A stretch of 64,000 nucleotides of DNA, from assembly GCF_008801925.2 (NCBI RefSeq), contig NZ_CP062804.1:620001-684000 (forward strand), written 5' to 3'. A program made the translations under genes and the position numbers. This DNA comes from Cupriavidus basilensis (lineage in GTDB: Bacteria > Pseudomonadota > Gammaproteobacteria > Burkholderiales > Burkholderiaceae). Below, piece after piece: positions 33,035 through 42,985 of the stretch. A model generated the notes under the pieces. That model did not search any database and had not been told where the DNA came from. It saw only the letters and a program-made list of their open reading frames with translations. Position 1 is the stretch's first letter. The number at the start of each line of letters is the position of its first letter.

Positions 33035-34021
33035 ATGCCGTACGCCCAACTCGAGCCCGCAACGGTTAGTTGGCTTCATACCTCAACTAACCGTTCAAAG
33101 TGCGCCGTGCGGCGCGTCGGCATTCTGCTGTTCGATGGTTTTTCATTATTGGGGGCGGGTTTGGTGGCTGAACTATTCCAGACCGCCAATGAATGCTCGG
33201 CGTCCGATCCCGCGAAAGAATCCGCCTATGACGTGCGCCTGCTTTCCGTCGACGGAGGCAGCGTCGCCTGCTCTGCGTCCGTGCGGGTCTGGACCGACGG
33301 ACTCGATCCGCGCCAGTTCATCGGTTTCGACGTGCTCTTCATCGCCGGTGGCGCGGGCGCTCATGCCGCCGCGGCGGACGAGCGGCTGCTGCGCTGGCTG
33401 CGCGTTGTCTCCCCGCGCACGCCCACGGTACGCCCCATCGCCGAAGGCCGTGCCGTGCTGGCGGCCGCCGGCGTGCTCAAGCCGCACGAGGACGAGCATC
33501 GCCATCCCGTGTTCGGGCTGCAGGCCTCGGACGAGTCCGGCGAGCAGTACGAACTTGTCAGGGGTGCGCTGACGTTGATCAAGCGCGATCTTGGCCTGGA
33601 CGTGGCGCGCGCGGTCGGTACCCGGGTGATGCCCGCCTGGACCGCTCGCCTGATGCCCAGGCTCGCGGATACCGGCGCGACCAGCGCGGGCGACAAGATC
33701 CGCGCGGCCGCGCGCTGGCTGCATGAGCACTGCGAGCAGTCCATCTCGGTGTCCGATGCCGCGCAGGTGGCGGCCATGAGCGAGCGCAACTTCCTGCGCC
33801 GCTTCAAGCTGGAAATGGGCGTGACACCCTCCGACTACCTGCTGCATGCCCGCCTGGATACCGCGTGCAGTTTCCTGGCCGAGACAGAGCTGCCTGTGGA
33901 CAAGGTGGCGCGGCGCTGCGGCATGGGCAATGGCGACCGTCTGGCCAAGATTTTCCGCAAGCGCATGTCGATTTCCCCAACGGAATACCGCCAGCGCAGC
34001 AAGATCAGCGCAGTGGGTTAG
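33035..34021 (+). CDS. GlxA-type AraC-family regulator (DJ-1/PfpI domain plus AraC HTH)
   Basis: 328 aa. The start is MPYAQLEPATVSWLHTSTNR (33035) with GGGGGA upstream. Residues ~28-190 are a DJ-1/PfpI-like domain (RRVGILLFDGFSLLGAGLVA; FDVLFIAGGAGAHAAAADER). The usual nucleophile Cys region reads RPIAEGRAVLAAAGVL, so it is not an enzyme. Residues ~225-325 are the AraC double HTH (SISVSDAAQVAAMSERNFLR; LPVDKVARRCGMGNGDRLAK). It sits immediately upstream of manC in the same direction and is the obvious candidate local regulator of the EPS block; effector unknown. Confidence 0.88.
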   Translation: MPYAQLEPATVSWLHTSTNRSKCAVRRVGILLFDGFSLLGAGLVAELFQTANECSASDPAKESAYDVRLLSVDGGSVACSASVRVWTDGLDPRQFIGFDVLFIAGGAGAHAAAADERLLRWLRVVSPRTPTVRPIAEGRAVLAAAGVLKPHEDEHRHPVFGLQASDESGEQYELVRGALTLIKRDLGLDVARAVGTRVMPAWTARLMPRLADTGATSAGDKIRAAARWLHEHCEQSISVSDAAQVAAMSERNFLRRFKLEMGVTPSDYLLHARLDTACSFLAETELPVDKVARRCGMGNGDRLAKIFRKRMSISPTEYRQRSKISAVG

Positions 34022-34138
34022 CAGGCAGACCGGCGGCGTATCCGCGGGCCCGCGGGTCCGTGCATTGCCCCGCGTAGACGATTGGCGCCACGGGCCGCTT
34101 GCGCAAACGCGCGGCGCCCGACCAGGGAGGGCTGGATC

Positions 34139-35671
34139 ATGTCGAACAAAGTGCTGGAGCCTGTTGCCGTGCAACCCGGGGACTCCGCAGCGGTGGCGCC
34201 GGGCGCGCCAGTGCGCTTGCGCATTGCGCCCGTGGTGCTGGCCGGCGGTGCGGGCACGCGGCTGTGGCCGCTGTCGCGAGAGCATTTCCCCAAGCAACTG
34301 ATCGACCTCGTGGGCAAGGACTCGCTGCTGCAGTCCACGCTGCTGCGCATGCAGGGCTTCTCCGCCGGCCACGAGATCGAGCCCGGCGCCATCATCGTCT
34401 GCGGCGACGAGCATCGCTTTATCACCAGTGAACAATTGCAGGCCAGCGGCATGCAAGGCCGGCTGGTGGTGGAGCCGGTCCGGCGCAATACGGCGCCCGC
34501 GCTCACGCTGGCCGCATCGCTGGCGCTGGCCGACGGAGAGGACGCAATCCTGGTGGTCATGCCGGCCGACCACGCGATTCCCGATACCGGCGCCTTTCAC
34601 CGGGCGCTGTCGATCGCGGCCGCGCATGCCGGCGAGGGGGCCATCGTCACCCTTGGCGTGCCGCCCACGCGGCCCGACACGGGCTATGGCTACATCAAGC
34701 TTGGCGAGATGCTGCCCGACGGCGTGCGCCACATGGAGCGCTTTGTCGAGAAGCCCGCCATCGAGCTTGCCGCGCAGTACGTGGCCAGTGGCAACTACTG
34801 GTGGAACAGCGGCATCTTTGTCGTGCGCGCCACGGTCTGGATGAAGGCGATCGCGGCATTGCATCCCGCCATCCACGAGATGTGCGTCGCGTCGGTGGCC
34901 GAAGGCAAGCAAGAGGGCCAGTTCTTCCGGCCCGCGTCGCGGCAGTTCTTCCTGAGCCCGTCGGACTCGATCGACTACGCCGTGATGGAGCGCCTGGACC
35001 ACCCGGCCTCGCCATGCCGGGGCGTGGTGGTGCCGCTGGAGGCGGGCTGGTCGGACCTGGGCTCGTGGGACGCCGTGTGGGATGCCATGGACAAGGACGC
35101 CGAAGGCAACGCCGGGCGCGGCCGCGTGGTGTTCGAAGGCGCGCACTCCAGCTATGTCCATTCCGACGGGCGCCTGGTGGCATGCGTCGGGACCAGCAAC
35201 ATCGTGGTGGTGGAGACGGCCGACGCGGTGCTGGTGGTGGATCGCTCGCATGTGCAGGACGTCAAGGACGTGGTCGCGCGCATGAAGATCCTGCACGCGC
35301 CGGAGGCCGACACGCACCGCAAGGTACGCAGGCCCTGGGGCTTCTATGACTCCATCGAGCATGGCGACCGCTTTCAGGTCAAGCGCATCGTGGTCCAGCC
35401 GGGCGCGCGCCTGTCGCTGCAGCTGCATCACCATCGCGCCGAGCATTGGGTGGTAGTCAGCGGCACGGCGATGGTCACGCGCGGCGAGGAGCAATTCCTG
35501 CTCAGCGAGAACCAGTCCACTTTTATTCCGCTCGGCGTGCTGCATCGCCTGGAGAACCCGGGAAAGCTCCCGCTGGAGATCATCGAGATCCAGTCCGGCG
35601 GCTACCTGGGTGAAGACGACATCGTGCGCGTCGACGATACCTATGGCCGTTGCCCGGGACCACAAGCGTAA
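34139..35671 (+). CDS. manC: Bifunctional mannose-1-phosphate guanylyltransferase / mannose-6-phosphate isomerase
   Basis: 510 aa, the family length (ManC/AlgA/XanB type). The start at 34139 has CAGGGAGGG upstream. The N-terminal nucleotidyltransferase has the pyrophosphorylase signature VVLAGGAGTRLWPLSREHFP, then FVEKPAIELAAQYVASGNYW. The C-terminal cupin isomerase domain has RPWGFYDSIEHGDRFQVKRI, QLHHHRAEHWVVVSGTA and FIPLGVLHRLENPG. It supplies GDP-mannose from fructose-6-phosphate together with a phosphomannomutase, which is not encoded in this window. The product feeds gmd and fcl downstream. Confidence 0.95.
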   Translation: MSNKVLEPVAVQPGDSAAVAPGAPVRLRIAPVVLAGGAGTRLWPLSREHFPKQLIDLVGKDSLLQSTLLRMQGFSAGHEIEPGAIIVCGDEHRFITSEQLQASGMQGRLVVEPVRRNTAPALTLAASLALADGEDAILVVMPADHAIPDTGAFHRALSIAAAHAGEGAIVTLGVPPTRPDTGYGYIKLGEMLPDGVRHMERFVEKPAIELAAQYVASGNYWWNSGIFVVRATVWMKAIAALHPAIHEMCVASVAEGKQEGQFFRPASRQFFLSPSDSIDYAVMERLDHPASPCRGVVVPLEAGWSDLGSWDAVWDAMDKDAEGNAGRGRVVFEGAHSSYVHSDGRLVACVGTSNIVVVETADAVLVVDRSHVQDVKDVVARMKILHAPEADTHRKVRRPWGFYDSIEHGDRFQVKRIVVQPGARLSLQLHHHRAEHWVVVSGTAMVTRGEEQFLLSENQSTFIPLGVLHRLENPGKLPLEIIEIQSGGYLGEDDIVRVDDTYGRCPGPQA

Positions 35672-35681
35672 CGAGCAACAG

Positions 35682-35730
35682 ACAAGGGACAAGGAACAAG
35701 GAACAAGGAACAAGGAACAAGGAACAAGGA
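35682..35730 (+). repeat. Heptanucleotide tandem repeat (six perfect copies plus one variant)
   Basis: ACAAGGA at 35689-35730 in six uninterrupted copies, preceded by ACAAGGG. It lies 10 bp after the manC stop and ~150 bp before the initiating transferase gene. A period of 7 is not a codon multiple, so it is non-coding; its length can vary by slippage. Confidence 0.95.
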
Positions 35731-35882
35731 AGGAAGGACCGCCGGACGCGACCACGGGGAGCTCGCGTGCGGCGCGCCAGGAATGCATGGCGTGGCGCTG
35801 CAAAGTGATGTGAAGCAAAGAAGGAAGTCAGGCAACGAGTGGTGAAGAAACGCGAAGGGCTGGGAAGAACGGGGAGAGGAAC

Positions 35883-37262
35883 ATGCTCAAGATCGAAGGA
35901 TTGCTGGCGCGCCTTCTGGACGTCGCGCTGGTGTTTGCCGGTGCTGCGATTGCCTCGCACATGCGCTTCAACGACATGTCGCAGCGCACGTTCTACGACG
36001 TGTTCATCGCGCTCTCCGTCGCGTTCACGCTGGCCCTGTTTCCTGCCTTCGGCATCTACGAGTCCTGGCGCGGACGCTCCAAGATCGGGCTGGCCGGCCA
36101 TATCGCGCTGGCCTGGCTGCTGGTGCAGTTCAGCGGCGTCATGGTGTTGTTCTCGTTGCACCATATCGACATCGTCTCGCGCCTGTGGTTCGTCTACTGG
36201 ACCGGCTCCACCGGCGCCATGCTGATCGTGTCGCGCCTGATGACCCATGCGGTGCTGGGCCAGGTACGCAGCGCAGGCATGAACCTGCATAAGGTCGCCG
36301 TGGTTGGCTGCGGTGCGCACTGCAGCGCGGTCATCCGGCGCGGCGTGGCCGCGCCAGCCTCCGGCTTTCGCGTGGTGGCGGCGTTCAACGTGGCGCCGCA
36401 GGGCGGCAGCCTCAATGCGAAGGTGCCGACGTTCGATGATCGCGCCGCCTTCCACCGCTATATCCGCTCGCAGGATATCCACGAACTGTGGCTGGCGCTG
36501 CCGCTGTCCGAGGAGCGCGTCATCCTGGAGTTCGTGGAGGAGTTCCGCGACGAACTGGTCAATGTCCGCTTCATGCCGGACCTGCACAGCCTGGCGTTGT
36601 TCGACAGCGGCACCATCGAGCTGATCGGCATGCCCGCGATCAACCTGGTGGCGTCGCCGCTATCGGCCTCCGCGCTGCGCCAGAAGGACGTGTTCGACCG
36701 CCTCTTTGCCGCGGCCGCGCTGATCGGCCTGTCGCCGCTGCTGATCGCGATCGCCATCGCCGTCAAGCTGTCGTCACGCGGGCCGGTGCTGTTCAAGCAA
36801 AAGCGCAAGAGCACCGACGGGCGCATCTTCACCATCTACAAGTTCCGCTCCATGCGCACGCATGCCGAGGCGGCGGGCGTGGTGACCCAAGCCACGCGCA
36901 ACGATCCGCGCATCACTCGCGTGGGCGCGTTCCTGCGGCGCACCAGCCTGGATGAGTTGCCGCAGTTCTTCAACGTGCTGCGCGGCGACATGTCGGTGGT
37001 GGGGCCGCGCCCGCATGCCATCGAGCATGACGACCAGTACCAGAAGCTGGTCAGCGGCTATATCCACCGCTACCGCGTCAAGCCCGGCATTACCGGCTGG
37101 GCCCAGGTCAACGGCTATCGCGGCGAGACGGATCGCATCGAGAAGATGGAAGGCCGCATCGCCTGCGACCTGTATTACCTGGGCAACTGGTCGTTCGCGC
37201 TCGATATGCGGATCATTGCCGCCACGGTGGTCAAGGGCCTGGTGCATCGCAACGCTTACTGA
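35883..37262 (+). CDS. wcaJ: Undecaprenyl-phosphate glucose-1-phosphate transferase, WcaJ/GumD type (EPS initiation)
   Basis: 459 aa, GGGGAGAGGAAC before the ATG. Four N-terminal TM helices, a CoA-binding-like central domain (LHKVAVVGCGAHCSAVIRRG), then a fifth hydrophobic segment and the C-terminal sugar transferase (PNPT) domain. That domain has FKQKRKSTDGRIFTIYKFRS, SLDELPQFFNVLRGDMSVVG, GPRPHA and RVKPGITGWAQVNGYRGETD. This architecture transfers glucose-1-phosphate to undecaprenyl phosphate and starts each repeat unit at the inner membrane. The position right after manC and before wzc matches cepacian and colanic acid loci. Glucose as first sugar is inferred from the WcaJ-like sequence. 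Confidence 0.9.
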   Translation: MLKIEGLLARLLDVALVFAGAAIASHMRFNDMSQRTFYDVFIALSVAFTLALFPAFGIYESWRGRSKIGLAGHIALAWLLVQFSGVMVLFSLHHIDIVSRLWFVYWTGSTGAMLIVSRLMTHAVLGQVRSAGMNLHKVAVVGCGAHCSAVIRRGVAAPASGFRVVAAFNVAPQGGSLNAKVPTFDDRAAFHRYIRSQDIHELWLALPLSEERVILEFVEEFRDELVNVRFMPDLHSLALFDSGTIELIGMPAINLVASPLSASALRQKDVFDRLFAAAALIGLSPLLIAIAIAVKLSSRGPVLFKQKRKSTDGRIFTIYKFRSMRTHAEAAGVVTQATRNDPRITRVGAFLRRTSLDELPQFFNVLRGDMSVVGPRPHAIEHDDQYQKLVSGYIHRYRVKPGITGWAQVNGYRGETDRIEKMEGRIACDLYYLGNWSFALDMRIIAATVVKGLVHRNAY

Positions 37263-37347
37263 GTCGCACGGAGCGCAAGGACGGGGCCGCGGCGCGCGTT
37301 AGCGCGTTGCCGGCGCGAAGCGATAGTTAGATGGAAGTCAACAAGAC

Positions 37348-39582
37348 ATGGCTACCTCATTCGAAACCCAATACACCGATGTCTCCGGCCCGGCCGAGCT
37401 CCGGCTGTCCGACTACCTGGTGACGCTGGTCGACCACTGGCGCATGATTGCCGCCATCACCCTGCTGGCGCTGGTGCTGGGCACCGTCTATGCCTTGCTG
37501 CAGAAACCGGTCTACCGCGCCGACGCCATGATCCAGGTGGAGGAGAGCAAAGGCGGCAACGCCGCCAATGCCAACCAAGGCTCGTCGCTGCAGACGCTGT
37601 CGTCGATCTTCGATCCCAACTCCTCCACGGCGGCCGAGATCGAGCTGATCCGGTCCCGGCTGGTGGTGGAGGAGGCGGTGCGCAAGCTGCATCTGGATAT
37701 CGCGGCCAGGCCGCGCTACTTCCCCGTGATCGGCGCGTGGCTGGCGGCATACAACAGCGGGCTGGCGCCGCCCACGGAACTGCTCGGCCTGTCGCAGTAC
37801 GCATGGGGCGCGGAAGCCATCACGGTCTCGCTGCTCGACACGCCGCAGAAGTACTACGGCAAGGTGTTCAGGCTGATCGCCGACAGCGAGCACACCTATA
37901 CCCTGCGGGATCCCGAAGGCAATACGGTGCTGCAGGGCCGGGTTGGCGAGGAGGCCGCCGGCACCACCGCGCTGGGCCCGGTGCGCATCCGCGTGGATGC
38001 GCTGGTGGGGCGCAACGGGTCGCAGTTCGAGCTGGTGCGCGCATCCACCATCGGCACGGTGGAGCGTATCCAGCGCGCGCTCGTGGTGGCCGAGTCCGCC
38101 CTGCAGTCCGGCATCATCCGCGCCAGCCTGGAGGGGCCGGACCCCAAGCTCACCGCGGACATCGTCAACACCGTCGCGCGCCAGTTCGTGCAGCAGGACA
38201 TTGGCCGGCGCTCCGCCGAAGCCGAGCACACGCTGGCGTTCCTGGACCAGCAGTTGCCGGCGCTGCGCAAGGAACTCGACCTGGCCGAGGAGCGCTACAA
38301 CTCGTTTCGCAATCGGCAGGGTACCGTCAACCTCGGCGAGGAAAGCCGGCTGCTGCTGCAGCAGATCGTGGAGAACAAGACCAGCCTGGCGCGCTTGCAG
38401 ACGCGGCTGGCCGAGATCCGCACGCACTACACCGACGCCAACCCGGCGGTGGTGGCACTGATGGCGCAGATCGAAACGCTGAGCGCGCAGCAGAGCACGC
38501 TGCGCCGCAGTGTCTCCGTGCTGCCCGATACCGAGCAGACCGCACTGCGCCTGGAGCGGGACGTGCGCGTGGATACCGAGCTCTATACCAACCTGCTCAA
38601 CAACGCGCAGCAACTGCGCATCGTCAAGGCGGGCCAGGTCGGCAACGTGCGCGTGGTGGACTACGCCGAACCCGCGGACGACCCGATCCGCCCGCAACGC
38701 GCCATGCTGGTGCTGATCAGCGGCGGCATCGGCCTGGTGCTGGGGGCCTTGCTGGCGTTCCTGCGCAAAGCCCTGTATGGCGGCGTGGAGCATCCGGAAG
38801 AGATCGAGCGGATGCTGGGCGTGCCGGTCTGCGCCGTGGTGCCGCGCAGCCAGACGCAGCTGCGCTTGCAGCGCGAGTTGCGTGCCTCCGGCAGCAGCGG
38901 GCTGGGCGTGCTGGCAGCACGCGCGCCGGACGACATCGCCGTGGAAGGCGTGCGCGCCTTGCGCACCACGCTGCAGTACGCGCTGCACACCGCCCGCAAC
39001 AACGTCGTGATGCTGACCGGCTCGCGCCAGGATGCCGGCAAGTCGTTCCTGTCCGTGAACCTGGCCGCGCTGGTCGCGTCAGGGCGCAAGCGCGTGCTGC
39101 TGATCGACGGCGACATGCGGCGCGGCGAGGTTCACGTGCACTTCGGGCTATCGCAGGTGCCTGGACTGTCGGACACGCTGATGGGCACGGACATCGACTC
39201 CGTGGTGATCCGCGAGGTGCTGCCGGGCCTGGATGTGCTGACCCGCGGCAGCTTGCCGCCCGATCCGGCGGAGCTGCTGATGAGCGATCGCTTCCACGCC
39301 ATGCTGGACTTGTTCAAGCAACGCTACGACATGGTCATCATCGACACGCCGCCCGTGCTCGCGGTCACGGATGCCACGCTGCTCGGGCGGCACGCGGGCA
39401 CCACCTTGCTGGTGGTGCGCCACGGCCGGCATTCCGCGGCCGAGGTCACCGAGACCGCGCGGCGCCTGACCAACGGCGGCGTGACGCTGCATGGCGTGCT
39501 GCTGACCGACGTCCCCAAGCCGCCACTGCTGCTGCGCACGGGCTACACCGAGTACTACGGCTACGACGGACGGGTGAAGTAG
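37348..39582 (+). CDS. wzc: Wzc-type tyrosine autokinase / polysaccharide copolymerase (copy 1)
   Basis: 744 aa. Wzz domain with TM1 (~34-53) and a long periplasmic coiled coil (~280-400; TLAFLDQQLPALRKELDLAE). TM2 lies at ~450-470, then the cytoplasmic BY-kinase domain. There Walker A-like SRQDAGKSFLSVNLA, Walker A' VLLIDGDMRRG and Walker B MVIIDTPPVLAV are visible. The C-terminal tail GYTEYYGYDGRVK carries four tyrosines, the autophosphorylation cluster. It controls chain length and export with Wza. No Wzb phosphatase is encoded in the window, and a second Wzc-like protein lies at 52735-55194. Confidence 0.93.
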   Translation: MATSFETQYTDVSGPAELRLSDYLVTLVDHWRMIAAITLLALVLGTVYALLQKPVYRADAMIQVEESKGGNAANANQGSSLQTLSSIFDPNSSTAAEIELIRSRLVVEEAVRKLHLDIAARPRYFPVIGAWLAAYNSGLAPPTELLGLSQYAWGAEAITVSLLDTPQKYYGKVFRLIADSEHTYTLRDPEGNTVLQGRVGEEAAGTTALGPVRIRVDALVGRNGSQFELVRASTIGTVERIQRALVVAESALQSGIIRASLEGPDPKLTADIVNTVARQFVQQDIGRRSAEAEHTLAFLDQQLPALRKELDLAEERYNSFRNRQGTVNLGEESRLLLQQIVENKTSLARLQTRLAEIRTHYTDANPAVVALMAQIETLSAQQSTLRRSVSVLPDTEQTALRLERDVRVDTELYTNLLNNAQQLRIVKAGQVGNVRVVDYAEPADDPIRPQRAMLVLISGGIGLVLGALLAFLRKALYGGVEHPEEIERMLGVPVCAVVPRSQTQLRLQRELRASGSSGLGVLAARAPDDIAVEGVRALRTTLQYALHTARNNVVMLTGSRQDAGKSFLSVNLAALVASGRKRVLLIDGDMRRGEVHVHFGLSQVPGLSDTLMGTDIDSVVIREVLPGLDVLTRGSLPPDPAELLMSDRFHAMLDLFKQRYDMVIIDTPPVLAVTDATLLGRHAGTTLLVVRHGRHSAAEVTETARRLTNGGVTLHGVLLTDVPKPPLLLRTGYTEYYGYDGRVK

Positions 39583-39659
39583 GGCCGCGGGGGGCCGCTG
39601 ACTCGACATCCATACCAAGGCACTAACAAGCATTACCAACGCAAGGCGGGAGAACGACA

Positions 39660-40778
39660 ATGACGCGCAAGGTTGCTCTGATCACTGGTGTTACCGGGCA
39701 GGACGGTTCCTATCTGGCTGAGTTGCTGCTTGAAAAGGGATACGACGTGCACGGCATCAAGCGCCGCACCTCCCTGTTCAATACAGACCGCATCGATCAC
39801 CTTTACCGCGAGCGGCACGATCCCGACCGGCACTTCTTCCTGCACCACGGTGACCTGACGGATGCCACCAGCATGCTGCGCGTCATCCAGCAGGTGATGC
39901 CCGACGAGATCTACAACCTGGCGGCCCAGAGCCATGTGGCCGTGTCGTTCGAGGAGCCCGAGTACACGGCCAATGCCGACGGCCTCGGCACGCTGCGCAT
40001 CCTGGAGGCCATCCGCATCCTCGGGCTGCAGAAAAAGACGCGCTTCTACCAGGCTTCCACCTCCGAGCTGTACGGGCTGGTGCAGGAGATCCCGCAGAAG
40101 GAAACCACGCCGTTCTATCCGCGCAGCCCATACGCGGTGGCCAAGCTCTATGCCTACTGGATCACGGTCAACTACCGCGAGGCCTACGGCATGTACGCCT
40201 GCAACGGCATCCTCTTCAATCACGAGTCTCCGGTGCGCGGCGAGACCTTCGTCACCCGCAAGATCACGCGGGCGATCTCGCGCATCGCGGTCGGGCTGCA
40301 GGACGAGTTCTACCTGGGCAACCTGTCCGCGCTGCGTGACTGGGGCCATGCGCGCGACTACGTGGAGATGCAATGGCTGATGCTGCAGCAGGACCAGCCG
40401 GAGGACTTCGTGATTGCCAGCGGCGAGCAGTACAGCGTGCGCGAGTTCGTTCAGTGCGCCGCCGCCGAGCTTGGCGTCACCGTGCGATTCGAGGGCAGCG
40501 GCGTGGATGAGGTCGGGATCGTGGAGTCGGTCAAGGGCAAGGAAACCAAGCTCACCCCGGGCAAGGTGATCGTGCGCGTGGATCCGGCGTACTTCCGGCC
40601 CACCGAGGTGGAGACCTTGCTGGGCGACCCGTCCAAGGCCCACGCCAAGCTGGGCTGGGCGCCGCGTACGCCGTTTTCCAAGCTGGTCAAGGAGATGGTC
40701 CGCTCCGACTTCCAGATAGCTCGGCGCGATGCGCTGGTGACGCTGGCCGGCTTCCAGGCGCTGGAACACCACGAGTAA
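39660..40778 (+). CDS. gmd: GDP-mannose 4,6-dehydratase
   Basis: 372 aa. NAD(P)-binding motif [20 protein letters not shown], family segments [18 protein letters not shown] and [20 protein letters not shown], the catalytic STSELYG and YAVAKLY (Tyr-x3-Lys), and [20 protein letters not shown]. It converts GDP-mannose to GDP-4-keto-6-deoxymannose, the precursor of GDP-L-fucose (or GDP-rhamnose or GDP-colitose). GGCGGGAGAACGACA precedes the ATG. It is followed by fcl after 5 bp. Confidence 0.97.
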   Translation: MTRKVALITGVTGQDGSYLAELLLEKGYDVHGIKRRTSLFNTDRIDHLYRERHDPDRHFFLHHGDLTDATSMLRVIQQVMPDEIYNLAAQSHVAVSFEEPEYTANADGLGTLRILEAIRILGLQKKTRFYQASTSELYGLVQEIPQKETTPFYPRSPYAVAKLYAYWITVNYREAYGMYACNGILFNHESPVRGETFVTRKITRAISRIAVGLQDEFYLGNLSALRDWGHARDYVEMQWLMLQQDQPEDFVIASGEQYSVREFVQCAAAELGVTVRFEGSGVDEVGIVESVKGKETKLTPGKVIVRVDPAYFRPTEVETLLGDPSKAHAKLGWAPRTPFSKLVKEMVRSDFQIARRDALVTLAGFQALEHHE

Positions 40779-40783
40779 GCACC

Positions 40784-41773
40784 ATGGACAAGAACACCGT
40801 CTTCTTTATCGCAGGCCACAACGGCATGGTGGGCTCCGCGCTGGTGCGGCGGCTGCGGGCCGATGGCTATCGCAACCTGGTGACGCGGGACCGCGCCGAG
40901 CTGGACCTGACGGACCAGGGCGCGGTGCACCGCTTCTTTGCCGATGAGGGCATCGAGGTGGTGCTGCTGGCCGCGGCGCGCGTTGGCGGCATCCTGGCCA
41001 ATGCCACGCGGCCGGCCAGCTTCCTGTACGAGAACCTGGTCATCGAGACCAACGTGATTCACGCCGCGTACCAGGCAGGCGTGGGGCGGCTGGTGTTCTT
41101 TGGCTCCTCCTGCATCTATCCACGCGACTGCGCGCAGCCCATCCGCGAGGAGTACCTGCTGACGGGCGCGCTGGAGCCCACCAACGAGGCCTATGCGATC
41201 GCCAAGATTGCCGGGCTGAAACTCTGCGAGGCCTACAACCGGCAGTTCGGTACCCGCTATCTCTCGGTGATGCCGACCAACCTGTACGGCCCCAACGACA
41301 ACTACGACCTCGCCACCAGCCACGTGCTGCCGGCGCTGATCAGCAAGGCCTGCACGGCAACCCGGCAAGGCGCCCCAAGCATGACCATCTGGGGCACCGG
41401 CAAGCCACGCCGGGAGTTCCTGCATGTGGATGACCTCGCGTCGGCCACGCTGTTCCTGCTGGAGCGCGAGGTGCCGCATGGCGTATTCAACGTCGGCACG
41501 GGCCGGGACTTGCCGATCCGCGAGCTGGCGGAGCGGATCTGCCGCATTGCCGGTTTCGAGGGCGAACTGGTGTTCGATACCTCCAAGCCTGACGGCACGC
41601 CTTGCAAGCTGCTTGATGTTTCGAAACTGGGGCAGATCGGCTGGCGGCCCGCGATCGGCCTTGATGAAGGGATTTCCGCCATCTACCAGGAGTATTCGCG
41701 GCGCATGGAAGAGGGGTTGCCCAGGGTCGAGCAGGCAGGGGCAACAGCGCTCTCCAGTGCCGTTATCGAGTGA
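40784..41773 (+). CDS. fcl: GDP-L-fucose synthase
   Basis: 329 aa of the WcaG/Fcl type. Cofactor motif FIAGHNGMVGSALVRRL, then VLLAAARVGGILANATRPAS, FFGSSCIYPRDCAQPIREEY (Ser/Cys site), NEAYAIAKIAGLKLCEAYNR (YxxxK) and NLYGPNDNYDLATSHVLPAL. It epimerises and reduces the Gmd product to GDP-L-fucose, so fucose is very probably a sugar of the EPS. It is tightly coupled to gmd (5-bp gap). Confidence 0.95.
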   Translation: MDKNTVFFIAGHNGMVGSALVRRLRADGYRNLVTRDRAELDLTDQGAVHRFFADEGIEVVLLAAARVGGILANATRPASFLYENLVIETNVIHAAYQAGVGRLVFFGSSCIYPRDCAQPIREEYLLTGALEPTNEAYAIAKIAGLKLCEAYNRQFGTRYLSVMPTNLYGPNDNYDLATSHVLPALISKACTATRQGAPSMTIWGTGKPRREFLHVDDLASATLFLLEREVPHGVFNVGTGRDLPIRELAERICRIAGFEGELVFDTSKPDGTPCKLLDVSKLGQIGWRPAIGLDEGISAIYQEYSRRMEEGLPRVEQAGATALSSAVIE

Positions 41774-41792
41774 CCGCAAACAGGAGATAACA

Positions 41793-42968
41793 ATGTCAGG
41801 CTCAGTCACGATATTCCACAACGTAGTCTGGTCGCGCCACAAGGGCGCGGTGTTCTCGGCGTTGCACAGCCAGTCTGCGGCAAGCTCGATCCATTACGAC
41901 ATGGTGCAGATCGCGGAGACGGAGCACTTCCGGCTCGGCTTCTCCGATGTCGACTACTCGTTTCACAACTATCCCATGCACCAGCTGTATGCAGGCTGTT
42001 ATGAGGATGTGCCGCGCTGGAAGATGACGGCGCGCCTGACCTGGGAAGTGCTCAAGGCCAAGGGCGAGCTGGTGGTGCTGCCGGGCTACCACCGCCCGGA
42101 ATACTGGGCGATGCTGCTGGCCTGCATCGTCACCGGCAAGCGGCGCGCGGTGTTTTGCGACTCCACCGGGCGGGACCGGCCGCGGCGCATGCTGACCTCC
42201 ATTCCCAAGCGCGTGTTCTTCTCGCTGTGCCACGGCTACTTTGGCTTTGGCGAGCGCAGCCGCGAGTACCTGATGTCGCTCGGCGCCAAGCCGGAGCGGA
42301 TCTTCACGCCCTGCCAGGCGGCCGCCATGCCGGCCACCTACAAGCCGGAGCAAGCCCTGCAGGAGCGCCTGAAACATCGTGCGGACGGCGCGCCCGTGTT
42401 CCTGTATGTGGGCCGCCTGTCGGAAGAAAAGGGGCTGGACACGCTGCTGGAAGCCTTCGCGGGCCTGCACAAGACGATGCCGTCGGCAACGCTGCGGCTG
42501 GTCGGCACCGGGCCGATGGCAGGCACCCTGCGCCAGATGGCGGCGGAGCTCGGCCTTGAGGCCGCGGTATGCCAGGTCGGCAGCCTGCAGGACGAAGGCC
42601 TGTCCAAGGAGTACTACCGGGCGGCCTGCATGGTCTTGCCCAGCCATAGCGAACCGTGGGGCCTGGTGGTCAACGAGGCGCTCGCCCATGGCTGCCCGGC
42701 GGTGGTCAGCGAGAACTGCGGCTGCGTGCCGGAGCTGGTGCTCGAGGGCGAGACCGGGTTCGCGGTGCCGGCGCGCAGTGCCGCTGCGCTGCAGGCCGGC
42801 ATGACCCGCGCGCTGGCGGCGTTCGCGGATACCCAGGCCACCGCGGAGCGTTGCCTGTCCGTGATCCGGCGCTTCGATCCGGCGAACGCCGCGTCGAATA
42901 TCGCGCGCGGCTGCGCCGCGATGCTGAGCGAGCCGGAGGTGCATCAGCGAACGGGCGTGCAGACCTGA
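41793..42968 (+). CDS. Glycosyltransferase, GT4 family
   Basis: 391 aa. The start at 41793 has CAGGAGATAACA upstream; the in-frame extension into fcl is not real. The unusual N-terminus starts SGSVTIFHNVVWSRHKGAVF. The GT-B C-terminal half has LYVGRLSEEKGLDTLLEAFA, LVGTGPMAGTLRQMAAELGL and the EX7E motif in SEPWGLVVNEALAHGCPAVV. Likely one step of EPS repeat-unit synthesis; position after fcl makes a fucosyl or mannosyl transferase plausible but not shown. Confidence 0.87.
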   Translation: MSGSVTIFHNVVWSRHKGAVFSALHSQSAASSIHYDMVQIAETEHFRLGFSDVDYSFHNYPMHQLYAGCYEDVPRWKMTARLTWEVLKAKGELVVLPGYHRPEYWAMLLACIVTGKRRAVFCDSTGRDRPRRMLTSIPKRVFFSLCHGYFGFGERSREYLMSLGAKPERIFTPCQAAAMPATYKPEQALQERLKHRADGAPVFLYVGRLSEEKGLDTLLEAFAGLHKTMPSATLRLVGTGPMAGTLRQMAAELGLEAAVCQVGSLQDEGLSKEYYRAACMVLPSHSEPWGLVVNEALAHGCPAVVSENCGCVPELVLEGETGFAVPARSAAALQAGMTRALAAFADTQATAERCLSVIRRFDPANAASNIARGCAAMLSEPEVHQRTGVQT

Positions 42969-42971
42969 GCC

Positions 42972-42985
42972 GGAACCCGGAACCC
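42972..42985 (+). repeat. 7-bp tandem duplication just after a stop codon
   Basis: GGAACCC twice (42972-42985), followed by the variant AGGACCC; begins 3 bp after the GT stop. Confidence 0.75.

Noticed and set aside
33173..35818. ~880-codon open frame antisense to the GlxA-type regulator and manC
   Set aside because: Shadow of two well-supported genes; no recognisable domain.
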